Assembly (NCBI GenBank): GCA_963702535.1
Contig: CAVPDG010000016.1
Location: 186,001-250,000, forward strand
DNA: 64,000 nucleotides
DNA from: CAVPDG01 sp963702535
Lineage (GTDB): Bacteria; Chloroflexota; Anaerolineae; Anaerolineales; UBA4823
Direction of reading: 5' to 3'
Below the pieces are notes generated by a model, which worked only from the letters and a program-made list of their open reading frames with translations, was not told the origin of the DNA and did not search any database. Of the stretch, positions 1-8,446 are shown piece by piece (positions within the stretch are counted from its first letter, which is position 1; every line of letters starts with the position of its first letter). Made by a program: the position numbers and the translations under genes.

Positions 1-5
1 CAGGA

Positions 6-1003
6 TTATCCTGTTGCTGCAATACCTTCTCGATCGGTCCGGAACTCTTTTGCATGAATATCCAGCACACCATGGGCTGCCGCCTCATCCGTGATAATGG
101 TGTGGAAAAAACCGCCCCGCAGCGCGCCGTAGATGGGCAGAGCCTTGGTTGCCGTCCCAGCCGCCCCGATGCGGAAGGGGATGCGCTCCAGCTCCTGGAT
201 GGTCAGACCAACCACCCGATTGGCGTAATCCGGTGCGCAGGGTCGCCCGTCGATATCGTAAACAATCGCCAAGATCTCACCTACCCCGGCGTAGGTGGTC
301 ATGATCTGGTTCATCTCATCCGCGGACAATGCCGTGAACTGGACGAAGCGTGAGGCATCCGGGGCTACACCACCAATACCCAGCAGGCAGATATTGGCGC
401 GGCGGGCGATATCCAGGATCTCCTTGATGGGCGCCATCTTCAGTAAACTTTCTCGCTGCCGGGATGTCTCGACGAACGCCGGAGAGTGCAGCTGGTAAGC
501 CCTGCCCCCCAGTCTATCTGCCAGTTGCGCCGCCAGGTAATTCACATCCGTCGTTACCTGACCCTGAACTCCCCCGACCACCGGCACCACATCGACATTG
601 TAGCTGCGATTGGCGTTAACCGCTTCTACAATCGATGCACCGTGGTGCCGCCCCCGATGGCGATCACATCCCCATCGTGCAGGTGCTCCACCAGGTAATT
701 GGCGCCCGCCCGCCCAAGCGTATGCACCATGGTTACAGCATTCTCAGCCATGCGGGGAATTACAACTGCTTCTCGCAAATTAAATGAATTTTGCAGCCGA
801 GCTTCCAGGTCAAAGAGATATTGGAACGGCGTGTGGATGGTGATCTCCACCATCTTTTGCCTGCGCGCCTGCTGCAGCAGGCGGTTGACCTTGGGTGTAG
901 ATAAGCCCAGCTGTTGTGCAACCTGGGATTGGGTAAGCTCCTCTATGTAATAGAGGTAGAGCACCCTGCTGATCAGTCGCGCGTCATCGTAGTCGCTTGC
1001 CAT
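6..1003 (-). pseudogene. SorC/DeoR-type sugar-responsive transcriptional regulator, frameshifted
   Basis: Two minus-strand reading frames together make one SorC-family regulator. The first (1003 down to 626) has an N-terminal HTH (LTQSQVAQQLGLSTPKVNRL) and the start of the effector domain, ending DVIAIGGGTTVHRL. The second (590 down to 6) continues with VVPVVGGVQGQ and the sugar-phosphate-binding domain through to a natural stop. At about 612-615 the coding strand reads TTGTAGAA where TTGGTAGAA would keep the frame, so one G is missing. Restoring it gives 332 aa, the usual family length. SorC proteins bind phosphorylated sugars and control sugar operons, which fits the aldolase/SDR genes upstream. 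It is either a sequencing error or a recent lesion; the rest of the protein is intact. Confidence 0.85.
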
Positions 1004-1124
1004 CTTGTCTTCGGCTCCCGCCGCCCGTACATTCAGGTAACACCTTCTGACAGGTAAACCACGACCGTACTACGAATTGCACCTCGCCCGCCGCAGCCCG
1101 CATCTCCCAAGCGTGCTAAACGGG

Positions 1125-1280
1125 TCACTCCACTCCGATCTGTTTCCATTCCCGGGTGCGATCGCGGATATCTCGAAAAGTGGGCAGAGAGACCCAATCC
1201 AGCGACCCTTGGAGCAGCGCGCGGTCAGGCGCTGTTGACTTGAGAACGCCCAGAAGTGAAATATATTTTAGGAGATGAAA
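1125..1280 (-). pseudogene. possible C-terminal remnant of an unknown gene
   Basis: Between the SorC gene and the terminator the minus strand has a 51-codon open frame with no start codon. It ends in the protein-like sequence LPTFRDIRDRTREWKQIGVE followed by TGA. The amphipathic, charged composition looks like the tail of a real protein, but I cannot assign a family. It lies directly downstream of a predicted promoter and may be a deletion scar. It could also be a chance open frame in the SorC leader. Confidence 0.3.
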
Positions 1281-1282
1281 TT

Positions 1283-1311
1283 ATTTTATTAGAAGTAATT
1301 AATATTGTCAA
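1283..1311 (-). promoter_or_regulatory. sigma-70-type promoter for the SorC regulator
   Basis: On the minus strand TTGACA (1306-1311) is followed after exactly 17 bp by TAAAAT (1283-1288), in an AT-rich stretch. The only downstream gene is the SorC regulator, whose start is about 270 nt away, so the leader would be long. Confidence 0.6.
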
Positions 1312-1395
1312 GTTAAAAGTTCTTAAGTGTTTTTGAGGAGCCGCTCTTGGCCTGGTAAAGCACCGGCGAGCGCTCATAGCCCCTCCAATCAAAAC

Positions 1396-1432
1396 AAGGG
1401 GCTGCCCAAATGCGTTTTCCCGGCAGCCCCTT
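1396..1432 (-). terminator. intrinsic terminator of the aldolase operon
   Basis: Perfect 11-bp inverted repeat, AAGGGGCTGCC (1396-1406) and GGCAGCCCCTT (1422-1432). On the minus strand it is followed by a T-rich tract (TTGTTTTG). It lies just beyond the aldolase stop at 1454. Confidence 0.8.
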
Positions 1433-1453
1433 GCAGTGAATCAAGCGCCTTTT

Positions 1454-2092
1454 CTATTGTCCGTATAAAGTATGGTAGATGTGCTGGAACTCCGCAACCT
1501 GCTCCGGCGTCAGGATGATCGGATTGCCGTGCAGCATGGCAAAATGCGTGATCTTTGCCAGGTCCTCTACCTCAGCCGCCAGCACGGTTGCCTTCCACAC
1601 GGTCTTATCGAAGGTGTACACGCCATGGTTCTGCATGATAATGGCAGACGAGTTGCCAATTTTGCGCAAGATCTCCGCACCGATTTCCTCGCCGCCCACC
1701 GGCACGTAGCCGCCGATGGGTATCTCGCCCCCCAGCAGCGCAGCCGAAGTCATCGTGGGCGGGATCGGCTTGCCCAGCACCCCGAAGATCATGGCGTAAG
1801 GGGAATGCGTGTGCACAATCCCCAGGATGTCCTCTCGGTGTGTGTAGATATACAGGTGCGTGCCCGTATCGCTGGACGGGCGACGATGCCCCTCGACGAT
1901 CTTCCCTTGCAAGTCCATCACGATCAAATCTGCCGGTGTCAGCTTGTCATAGCGGAATCCGGTCGGCTTGATCACCACCAGGTTCGTCTCGGGGTCGCGG
2001 CCGCTCACTGTGCCGCTGTGCATGGTGACCAGCTGGTTCTTGGGCAGCTCCAGCAGGCTTTCAAATACCTCTTCACGCAATTGCTCAAGCAT
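1454..2092 (-). CDS. class II aldolase / L-ribulose-5-phosphate 4-epimerase-like protein (AraD/FucA family)
   Basis: 212 aa, normal for the family. The class II aldolase/adducin fold is shown by an early SGTVSGRDP substrate loop, VVIKPTG, SSDTGTHLYIY, the zinc ligands of HTHSPYA and a later QNHGVYTF histidine. These enzymes epimerise L-ribulose-5-phosphate or cleave fuculose/rhamnulose-type phosphates in the cytosol. The start has an AGGAAGG ribosome site. It is the last gene of GntR-SDR-aldolase, 76 nt after the SDR, and is followed by a terminator. The exact sugar cannot be told from sequence; the RhaD-like SDR neighbour suggests a pentose or deoxysugar. Confidence 0.85.
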   Translation of the reverse strand: MLEQLREEVFESLLELPKNQLVTMHSGTVSGRDPETNLVVIKPTGFRYDKLTPADLIVMDLQGKIVEGHRRPSSDTGTHLYIYTHREDILGIVHTHSPYAMIFGVLGKPIPPTMTSAALLGGEIPIGGYVPVGGEEIGAEILRKIGNSSAIIMQNHGVYTFDKTVWKATVLAAEVEDLAKITHFAMLHGNPIILTPEQVAEFQHIYHTLYGQ

Positions 2093-2168
2093 TTATACCC
2101 TTCCTTCCACAATTATGATGGGCGGATCGACCTGCTCATTTCGTAAAGCTCTGCGAAGTGACCCACCC

Positions 2169-2996
2169 TTAGCGTACAAATCCTCCCAGCCCTCCGCCGT
2201 CGATCACCAGTGCATTGCCGGTCATCTTGGCAGAGCGGTCGCTCGCTAAAAACACCACCAGCTCGGCAATCTCCGCCGGATCGATGATCACGCCCAACGC
2301 ATTATTCTTCTTGTACTCTTCCTCTAGCTCGTCAGGATGGAAGCCGTGGATCTTGGCGCGCGCTGCCCGCAGCTCCGGCGTCCACATCGCGCTTCCCCCA
2401 AAAACCGCGCCCGGCAGGATGCTGTTCGCCCGGATATGGTAAGCTCCAAACTCGTTGGCGATCGTGCGCGCCAGGTGTAGCTGCGCTGCTTTGGAAGCGT
2501 TGTATGCCAGAAAATGCTTGCTGGGCTTGAGCGAGTTGTCGCTGTTGATGAACACCAGCGCTCCGCCATCCGCCTGCTTCTTGAAAACCTTGATCGCCTC
2601 GCGCGAGATCAAAAAGCTCCCCGTGCAATTTACCGACATCACCCAGTTCCATTGCTCCAGCGTGCACTCATCGGAAGGGACGCTCACCGACACCCCGGCG
2701 TTGTTGACCGCAACGTTCAAGCCTCCGTAATGATCCACAACAGCCTTTACCGCAGCCACTACCGACGCCTCGTTGGTGATATCGCAAACCACCGTAAATA
2801 CCTGTACGGCGCTTTGCACGATCTTCTGCAGCTCCTCGCTGGCTTCTTGCAGTTTCGCCGCGTTGAAGTCCAGCAGGGCAACCAGGGCGCCTTCCTGGAT
2901 CAGCCGCTTCGTAATCGCCAGCCCAATCCCAGAAGCCGCGCCGGTGACCAGCGTCACCCGCCCAGCCAACTCCCCTTTTAGATCTTGGTCTGCCAT
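2169..2996 (-). CDS. short-chain dehydrogenase/reductase, RhaD C-terminal-domain type
   Basis: 275 aa NAD(P)-dependent SDR. It has the Rossmann motif TGAASGIG, the NNAG motif (VNNAGVSVS), the catalytic YNASK and a C-terminal IDGGG. The late stretch HGFHPDELEEEYKKNNAL, with a following ID..EIAELVVFLASD, resembles the dehydrogenase half of the bifunctional rhamnulose-1-phosphate aldolase/lactaldehyde dehydrogenase (RhaD/YuxG), here as a free protein. A GAGGAGG site lies 8 nt before the ATG. It sits between the GntR regulator and the AraD-like aldolase, so it probably oxidises or reduces a sugar or its lactaldehyde-type product. The substrate is unknown. Confidence 0.85.
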   Translation of the reverse strand: MADQDLKGELAGRVTLVTGAASGIGLAITKRLIQEGALVALLDFNAAKLQEASEELQKIVQSAVQVFTVVCDITNEASVVAAVKAVVDHYGGLNVAVNNAGVSVSVPSDECTLEQWNWVMSVNCTGSFLISREAIKVFKKQADGGALVFINSDNSLKPSKHFLAYNASKAAQLHLARTIANEFGAYHIRANSILPGAVFGGSAMWTPELRAARAKIHGFHPDELEEEYKKNNALGVIIDPAEIAELVVFLASDRSAKMTGNALVIDGGGLGGFVR

Positions 2997-3088
2997 TTTG
3001 TTTTCCTCCTCGCTGTAAATTTCGGTTCAGTGGGGTTCTCCGTGGAAGTTCCCCCAAAATTCTCTGAACTGCGTAACTCCTATCTGTA

Positions 3089-3832
3089 TTAACCGGAGCG
3101 GTATATCGAAAATGTAAAAGCATCCGCCACGTAGTATTCGTCTGCCAGGGCTACGGGCTCGCCGCTGAAGTTGAAATCCACCTGCTCGATGTGCAGGATA
3201 CTGTTGCCCCGCGCCACCTGCAGCTTCTCGGCGATGTAGCCCTCGGCGGTCAGCGGGCGGATCCAGGCGATGCCGTGGTGGATCTCCAGCCCGCAGCGCT
3301 CGCGCAGGAAGGCATACATCGACTGGTCTTGTCGCAGGCTGTCTTCAATCTCCGCCATGGGTATCTCACCATCCGCGCTGCTGAACAGCGTCTGGGGCAG
3401 GTAATCCTGGGAGAATACGATGCGGCGCTCGTTTGCCAGGCGCACGCGCTCCACGATCACCACCGCTGCCCCGGGTTCCAGGCTCAGGCGATTGGCTACA
3501 TGCTCGCTCGCCGGGCGCGTGGTGACCAGCAGCTCGATACACCCCGGCGCTGCCCCGGAAGAACGGATCAGTTGCGTCACCCCAGAGTTGATGTTCAGGT
3601 TGTTATACGTGGGTGGGTTCTTGGCGATAAAAGTGCCAACCCCCCAGCGGCGCAAGATGAAGCCGCCCTGTTCCAGGATGGTCAGCGCCGAGCGCACAGT
3701 GCTGCGGCTCACATTCAGCAGCGTCGAGAGATCAGGCTCCTTGGGTAGCTGCGTTTCCGGTCCCAGCTTGCCCTGCATGATCATCTCGCGCAGTTGCTCA
3801 GCCACGCGCTGCGCCAGACGGCGTGCTGTCAT
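3089..3832 (-). CDS. GntR-family transcriptional regulator, HutC/UTRA subfamily
   Basis: 247 aa from the chosen ATG at 3832. An 11-residue extension would need a TTG start at 3865. The N-terminal winged helix is typical of GntR (LPKEPDLSTLLNVSRSTVRS, then ILRRWGVGTF). The C-terminal UTRA effector domain includes VERVRLAN, YLPQTLF, the CGLEI turn and a terminal DEYYVADAFTF. It is the first gene of a minus-strand unit with the SDR and aldolase, and is divergent from the DegT operon. A 13-bp operator-like site lies between its own -10 box and start, and a matching site follows the divergent promoter, so it probably represses both units until a metabolite binds UTRA. Confidence 0.9.
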   Translation of the reverse strand: MTARRLAQRVAEQLREMIMQGKLGPETQLPKEPDLSTLLNVSRSTVRSALTILEQGGFILRRWGVGTFIAKNPPTYNNLNINSGVTQLIRSSGAAPGCIELLVTTRPASEHVANRLSLEPGAAVVIVERVRLANERRIVFSQDYLPQTLFSSADGEIPMAEIEDSLRQDQSMYAFLRERCGLEIHHGIAWIRPLTAEGYIAEKLQVARGNSILHIEQVDFNFSGEPVALADEYYVADAFTFSIYRSG

Positions 3833-3887
3833 GCGCTTCCGTCTCCCAGGAGACTTTCGAATCAAAAATCAGCTCATCAGCCATAAA

Positions 3888-3900
3888 GATGTCCGACAAC
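3888..3900. promoter_or_regulatory. operator copy 1 (autoregulatory site)
   Basis: GATGTCCGACAAC matches the perfect palindrome at 4017-4029 at 11 of 13 positions. It begins about 5 bp past the predicted transcription start of the GntR gene, a position where a bound repressor would block transcription. Confidence 0.6.
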
Positions 3901-3911
3901 AGACATTAGCT

Positions 3912-3940
3912 ATCATACCCAAATCACCGCTTTTTGTCAA
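3912..3940 (-). promoter_or_regulatory. promoter of the GntR-SDR-aldolase unit
   Basis: Minus strand: TTGACA (3935-3940), 17-bp spacer, TATGAT (3912-3917). Near-consensus sigma-70 type. Operator copy 1 lies directly downstream. Confidence 0.75.
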
Positions 3941-3960
3941 GAAATCACCGAAAATGTCAC

Positions 3961-3989
3961 TTGACACCCCTTTTTATGGCTGCTATACT
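3961..3989 (+). promoter_or_regulatory. promoter of the DegT/CoA-transferase operon
   Basis: TTGACA (3961-3966), 17-bp spacer, TATACT (3984-3989). The expected start is near 3996, giving a leader of about 175 nt that contains two operator-like sites before the DegT gene. Confidence 0.75.
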
Positions 3990-4016
3990 ATGTTTTACCG
4001 TACGATCTGGCGATTA

Positions 4017-4029
4017 GATGTCGGACATC
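4017..4029. promoter_or_regulatory. operator copy 2, perfect 13-bp palindrome
   Basis: GATGTCGGACATC is perfectly palindromic around its central base. The GTC-N-GAC core is typical of GntR-family sites. It lies about 20 bp past the predicted start of the plus-strand promoter. A weaker third copy, GTTGTCCGATGAC, is at 4080-4092. Confidence 0.65.
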
Positions 4030-4172
4030 TCGCCTCATGGACTCGCCGTCATCCTTCTCACTATTGGCAATCCCTGCCGGTTGTCCGATGACTGGCGCTC
4101 TTACCCGGTTTACTCGTTGTTTTATTTAGCTGCCGGCGACCTTACCCGCCCGCAGAGAGGAGAAGCAATCTC

Positions 4173-5480
4173 ATGGAAAAGTTGGCTATTGACGGGGGCG
4201 CTCCCGTCCGCACCAAGGGTCCCATTATCGAGACCGATGTTTTCGAGGAAGAAGAGCTCGAGGCTCTGATCGAAGTCGCCAAATCCAAGAAACTGCGCCG
4301 CGCCGAAGCTGCCTTGGAATACGAGCGCAACATCGCCGAGTTCTTCGGCGTCAAGCATGCCATCGCCGTCTCCAGCGGCACCACCGCCCTGCACATCGCC
4401 CTGGCTGCCTTTGGCATCGGTCCCGGCGACGAGGTCATCGTCACACCCTACACCTTCGTCGCATCGGACACCTGCGTGCTCGAGCAGAACGCTATCCCCA
4501 TTTTCGCCGATGTCGAGCCGGTTCACCTCACCCTCGACCCGGAGGATGTCGCCCGGCGCATCACGCCGCGCACCAAAGCCATCATCCCCGTCACCATCAC
4601 CGGCTCCCCCGTCGACATGGATCCCATCATGGACCTGGCGAAAAAGCACAACCTGTGGGTGCTGGAAGACGCCTGCCAGTCGCTCGGCGCCACCTACAAA
4701 GGGCGCCCCGTCGGCACCATCGGGCACGTCGGCGCCTTCAGCACCATCACCGGCAAGATCTCCAACACCGGCGAGGGCGGCTTCGTTATCACCGACGACA
4801 CCGACCTGTTCGAAAAGATGTGGGGCTACCAGGATTTCGCCCGCAAGCGCTCCCTGGGTCCGGCTTCCAAGTACCACTGGGACCTGCCCTGCACCAACTA
4901 CCGCATCACCAACATGCAGGCTGCCATCGGCAACCAGCAGATGAAGCGCGTGCGCAAGATGATCGCCCGCCGCACCGAGAACGCCGAATACCTCAGCGAA
5001 AAGCTGCAGGGCGTGCCCGGCATCGTCCTGCCCACTGCTTCGCCCTGGGGGGAGCGCGTCTACTTCTACTACGTCATCCGCCTGCTTCCCGAAATCCTGG
5101 GCACGGACATGCTCAATTTTGCCCTGGCGCTGGCAGCCGAGGGCATTTACAACGAGAAGTACCTCGCCACCACGCGCTGGATGATCCCCCAGCACCTCGA
5201 GCCGCTTTTCCTGGACAAAGCCGGCTATGGCGGCACCAAGTGCCCCTTCGAGTGCCCCTGGTATGAAGGTCAGGTTGAATACTACCGCGGCTTGTGCCCC
5301 GTCGCCGAAAAAGCCTGCGATGAGGTCCTGTGGCTCGCCAGCGTCCATCCCCTCCTGGAAAAGGGCGACCTGGATGATGTCGCCGCCGCGGTGCGCAAGG
5401 TCGTGGCTGCCTTCATCGAAAAGAAGGAAAAGGGCATTCCCATCAACTACGCCACAGACGCCCACCGGGCGATCCTGTAA
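4173..5480 (+). CDS. DegT/DnrJ/EryC1/StrS-family PLP-dependent aminotransferase
   Basis: 435 aa, fold-type I. Visible are the PLP-pocket SSGTTALHIAL, the aspartate motif LEDACQSLGA and the probable Schiff-base lysine in TITGKISNTGEGG. Family members transaminate keto-sugars or related carbonyl compounds, or act as dehydratases. The start has a strong AGAGGAGA site. It heads an operon with a VOC protein, a family I CoA-transferase and an SDR. That context points to catabolism of an amino- or keto-acid rather than nucleotide-sugar synthesis, because no glycosyltransferase or nucleotidyltransferase is present. Substrate unknown. Confidence 0.85.
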   Translation: MEKLAIDGGAPVRTKGPIIETDVFEEEELEALIEVAKSKKLRRAEAALEYERNIAEFFGVKHAIAVSSGTTALHIALAAFGIGPGDEVIVTPYTFVASDTCVLEQNAIPIFADVEPVHLTLDPEDVARRITPRTKAIIPVTITGSPVDMDPIMDLAKKHNLWVLEDACQSLGATYKGRPVGTIGHVGAFSTITGKISNTGEGGFVITDDTDLFEKMWGYQDFARKRSLGPASKYHWDLPCTNYRITNMQAAIGNQQMKRVRKMIARRTENAEYLSEKLQGVPGIVLPTASPWGERVYFYYVIRLLPEILGTDMLNFALALAAEGIYNEKYLATTRWMIPQHLEPLFLDKAGYGGTKCPFECPWYEGQVEYYRGLCPVAEKACDEVLWLASVHPLLEKGDLDDVAAAVRKVVAAFIEKKEKGIPINYATDAHRAIL

Positions 5481-5510
5481 GCGTGCTGAAATCGCGATGG
5501 CAGGCAAGCG

Positions 5511-6038
5511 ATGACCACTACCCCTCCCATTCCCGCTGGCGCCAGCATCGATCAGGTCGGTCTCGTCGTGCGTGATGTGCAAGCCATGGCTGAGACCCTC
5601 TACCAGACCCTCGGCATCGGTCCCTTCCGCCTCATGGATTGGCCCATCGAGGGCATCGACCCCCAATCCACCTATCATGGTCAGCCGCGCAGCTACCGCA
5701 TCCGCCTGGGTTTTGCCCGGGCGGGCGCGGCGCAGATCGAGCTGGTCCAGCCCCTGGATGACCAGAGCATCTGGAGCGATTTCCTCGCCAGCCACGGACC
5801 CGGTCTGCACCACTTCCGCATCACGGTCACCAACTTCGATGAGACGGTAGCAGCCTTGCAGGCTGCCGGCTTCGAGAACATCGCCAGCGGCACCGGCGCC
5901 CACGTCGGCTCCCGCTGGGCGTACTTCGACACCGCCGACCTGCTCGAAGGCATCGTCATCGAAGTGCGCACCCGCCTGGAAGGCGCCGACGGCGAAGGCA
6001 AGTGGGCGACCGCCGGCGTGCAGGCCGGTGGAGCATAG
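5511..6038 (+). CDS. VOC-superfamily (glyoxalase/epimerase-like) protein
   Basis: 175 aa with two beta-alpha-beta-beta-beta modules. It begins IDQVGLVVRDVQAMAE and has a metal-ligand-like GLHHFRITV at mid-protein and a C-terminal glutamate region GIVIEVRTR. The overall layout resembles methylmalonyl-CoA epimerase or a ring-cleavage-type VOC enzyme. It lies 30 nt after the DegT gene and 17 nt before the CoA-transferase, so it is co-transcribed. A role in isomerising a CoA-ester or keto-acid intermediate of the same pathway is plausible but inferred only from context. Confidence 0.75.
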   Translation: MTTTPPIPAGASIDQVGLVVRDVQAMAETLYQTLGIGPFRLMDWPIEGIDPQSTYHGQPRSYRIRLGFARAGAAQIELVQPLDDQSIWSDFLASHGPGLHHFRITVTNFDETVAALQAAGFENIASGTGAHVGSRWAYFDTADLLEGIVIEVRTRLEGADGEGKWATAGVQAGGA

Positions 6039-6055
6039 GCTCGATCGAGGCAGCG

Positions 6056-7618
6056 ATGCGCAACAAGCTGATGACCGCCGATGACGCCGTAGCCCTGATC
6101 CCCGACGGCTGCACGCTTGCCAGCGGCGGCTTCGTGGGCAACGGGCACCCCGAAGAGCTCACCCTCGCCCTGGAGCGGCGCTTCCTCGCCACCGGCAAGC
6201 CGCAAGGGCTCACCCTGGTCTACGCCGCCGGGCAGGGCGACGGCAAGACGCGCGGCCTCAACCACCTGGGCTACGAAGGTCTGGTCAAGCGCGTGGTCGG
6301 CGGGCATTGGAACCTGGCGCCGCGCATGGGTAAGCTGGCGGCAGAGAACAAGATCGAAGCCTACAACTTCCCCCAGGGCGTCATCTGCCACCTTTTCCGC
6401 GATATCGCCGCCGGCAAGCCGGGCACCATCACCCACGTCGGCTTGCGCACTTTCATCGACCCGCGCAACACCGGCGGCAAGCTCAACGCCCGCACCACCG
6501 AAGATCTCGTCGAGCTCGTCCACCTCGCCGGGCGGGACTGGCTCTTCTACCGCGCCTTCCCCATCCACGCCGCCCTGCTGCGCGGCACCACCGCCGACGA
6601 GCACGGCAACATCTCCATGGAGAAAGAGGCGGGCACCTTCGAAGTCCTCTCCATCGCCCAGGCGGCCAAGAATTCCGGCGGGGTGGTCATCGTCCAGGTG
6701 GAGAGGGTCGTCCCCGTTGGCACGCTGGACCCCCGGATGGTGCAGATCCCCGGCATCCTGGTCGACGCCCTGGTGCTCTCCAGCCCGGAAAACCACCACC
6801 AGACCTTCGCCGAGGCGTACAACCCGGCTTACTCCGGCGAAAGCCGCGATCTCTCGGAGACGCTCGGCGCCATGCCCCTCGACGAGCGCAAGCTCATCGC
6901 CCGCCGCGCCGCCCTGGAGCTCATCCCCGGCGCCATCCTCAACCTGGGCATCGGCATGCCCGAGGGCGTCGCCCGCGTCGCCTTCGAGGAGGGCGTCCTG
7001 GACGATGTGGTCCTCACCGTCGAGTCCGGTCCCATCGGCGGCATCCCCGCCGGCGGTCTGAGCTTCGGCGCCAGCGCCAACCCCGAAGCCATCGTCGACC
7101 AGCCCTACCAGTTCGATTTCTACGACGGCGGCGGGCTGGATATCGCCTTCCTCGGCATGGCGCAGGTCGACCGCCTGGGGAACGTCAATGTCAGCAAGTT
7201 CGGCGCCCGCCTGGCGGGCGTGGGCGGCTTCGTCAACATCAGCCAGAACGCCAAGAAGGTCGTCTTCCTCGGCTCCTTCACCGCCGGCGGTCTGCAGGTC
7301 GAGATCAGCGACGCCGGGCTGCATATCCTCGCCGAGGGCAGCTTCCGCCGCTTCCTGGACGCCGTCGAGCAGGTCAGCTTCAGCGGTCAATACGCCACAG
7401 AGAACCGCAAAACCGTGCTCTTCATCACCGAGCGGGCGGTCTTCACCCTCGGCGCCGAGGGGCTGACCCTGCAAGAGATCGCCCCAGGTGTGGATCTGGA
7501 GAAAGACATCCTGGCGCACATGGACTTCATCCCCGCCATCCGGCAGCCGCTCAAGCTCATGGACGCCCGCATCTTCCAATCCTCACCCATGGGTTTAGTA
7601 TTAGACTCTAAAAAATGA
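6056..7618 (+). CDS. family I CoA-transferase, acetate/propionate CoA-transferase (YdiF/Pct) type
   Basis: 520 aa with fused alpha and beta halves, as in YdiF/propionate CoA-transferase. The alpha half starts LMTADDAVALIPDGCTLASG. The beta half has GIGMPEGVA and the catalytic glutamate in TVESGPIGGIPAGG, followed by GGGLDIAFLG. It moves CoA between short-chain acyl-CoAs and acids such as acetate, propionate, lactate or 3-oxoacids. I place the start at ATG 6056; an upstream frame to 6002 would overlap the VOC gene. The stop codon lies inside the large palindrome at 7608-7660. Confidence 0.88.
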   Translation: MRNKLMTADDAVALIPDGCTLASGGFVGNGHPEELTLALERRFLATGKPQGLTLVYAAGQGDGKTRGLNHLGYEGLVKRVVGGHWNLAPRMGKLAAENKIEAYNFPQGVICHLFRDIAAGKPGTITHVGLRTFIDPRNTGGKLNARTTEDLVELVHLAGRDWLFYRAFPIHAALLRGTTADEHGNISMEKEAGTFEVLSIAQAAKNSGGVVIVQVERVVPVGTLDPRMVQIPGILVDALVLSSPENHHQTFAEAYNPAYSGESRDLSETLGAMPLDERKLIARRAALELIPGAILNLGIGMPEGVARVAFEEGVLDDVVLTVESGPIGGIPAGGLSFGASANPEAIVDQPYQFDFYDGGGLDIAFLGMAQVDRLGNVNVSKFGARLAGVGGFVNISQNAKKVVFLGSFTAGGLQVEISDAGLHILAEGSFRRFLDAVEQVSFSGQYATENRKTVLFITERAVFTLGAEGLTLQEIAPGVDLEKDILAHMDFIPAIRQPLKLMDARIFQSSPMGLVLDSKK

Positions 7619-7660
7619 GAGATGGGGTGGGTGCAGCCCACCCCATCTCTCATTTTTTAG
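7608..7660. terminator. 24-bp perfect hairpin between CoA-transferase and SDR
   Basis: Perfect inverted repeat, 24-bp arms (7608-7631 and 7637-7660) around a 5-nt loop. The 5' arm has an A-run and the 3' arm a T-run, so it can terminate in either direction. It starts inside the CoA-transferase stop region and ends 16 nt before the SDR start, so it may attenuate the last gene. Confidence 0.75.
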
Positions 7661-7676
7661 ATTATTTGGAGGTACT

Positions 7677-8439
7677 ATGCGTCTCGAAAATCGTTTTGCC
7701 ATCGTCACCGGCGGCGCCAACGGCATCGGGCGCGCCGCCGCCTTGCGCTTCGCCGCTGAAGGCGCCCAGGTTGCCATCTGGGACATGGCTGAAGACGCCG
7801 GTCAGGCGCTCGCCGATCAGATCGGCAAGGCGCGCTTCCAGGCGGTGAACGTCGCCGACCCCGCCTCGGTGGAAAGCGCCGTCGCAGAGCTCGTCCAGGA
7901 CTGGGGGCGCATCGACATCCTGGTCAACAACGCCGGCATCCTGCGCGACGCCCAGTTGGTCAGCTTCAAAGAAGGCGAGCTGCGCGGGCGCATGAGCGTC
8001 GAGGATTACGACGCCGTGCTGGGCGTCAACCTCCGCGGCGTCTTCATCTGCACGCGCGCCGTCGCCCCCGTCATGATCCGCCAGAGTTACGGGCGCATCA
8101 TCAGCACCTCCTCCGTCGTCGGGCTGTACGGCAACTTCGGGCAGACCAACTACGTGGCTGCCAAGGCGGGCGTCATCGGCATGACGCGCGTCTGGGCGCG
8201 CGAGCTCGGGCGCTACAACATCACCGCCAACGCCGTCGCCCCGGGTTTCATCGCCACCGAGATCCTGCGCAGCATGCCCGAAAAGGTGCTGGAGATGATG
8301 GTCTCGCGCCGTCCCCTCCCGGCGCATCGGGCAGCCCGAAGACATCGCCAACGCCTTCCTCTTCCTCGCCTCCGACGAAGCCAGCTACATCAACGGCGCC
8401 GTCCTCTCCGTCGACGGCGGGTTGGTCACCGGAACCTGA
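7677..8439 (+). pseudogene. FabG-like short-chain dehydrogenase, single-base frameshift near the 3' end
   Basis: SDR with TGGANGIG, NNAGILRDAQL, the catalytic serine region STSSVVG and YVAAK. After residue 213 or so the frame breaks at a C-run near 8318-8320 (CTCCCGG where CTCCGG is expected). Removing one C restores RRIGQPEDIANAFLFLAS and the terminal SVDGGLVTGT, stopping at 8439 (253 aa, normal length). The protein is otherwise a normal 3-oxoacyl/3-hydroxyacyl reductase-like enzyme, so this is probably a sequencing error. It is the fourth gene of the GntR-controlled operon. Confidence 0.8.
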
Positions 8440-8446
8440 TCATTTC

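Noticed and set aside
1004..1280. T-box or other riboswitch in the SorC leader
   Set aside because: The strand shows no T-box core or other conserved riboswitch sequence; a broken reading frame explains it at least as well.
4122..5903. 593-aa minus-strand reading frame
   Set aside because: Antisense shadow of the DegT and VOC genes, caused by high GC at third positions. Composition is Gly/Ala/Asp/Val-rich with no domain.
5693..7579. 628-aa minus-strand reading frame
   Set aside because: Antisense shadow of the CoA-transferase, whose catalytic motifs are clear on the plus strand.
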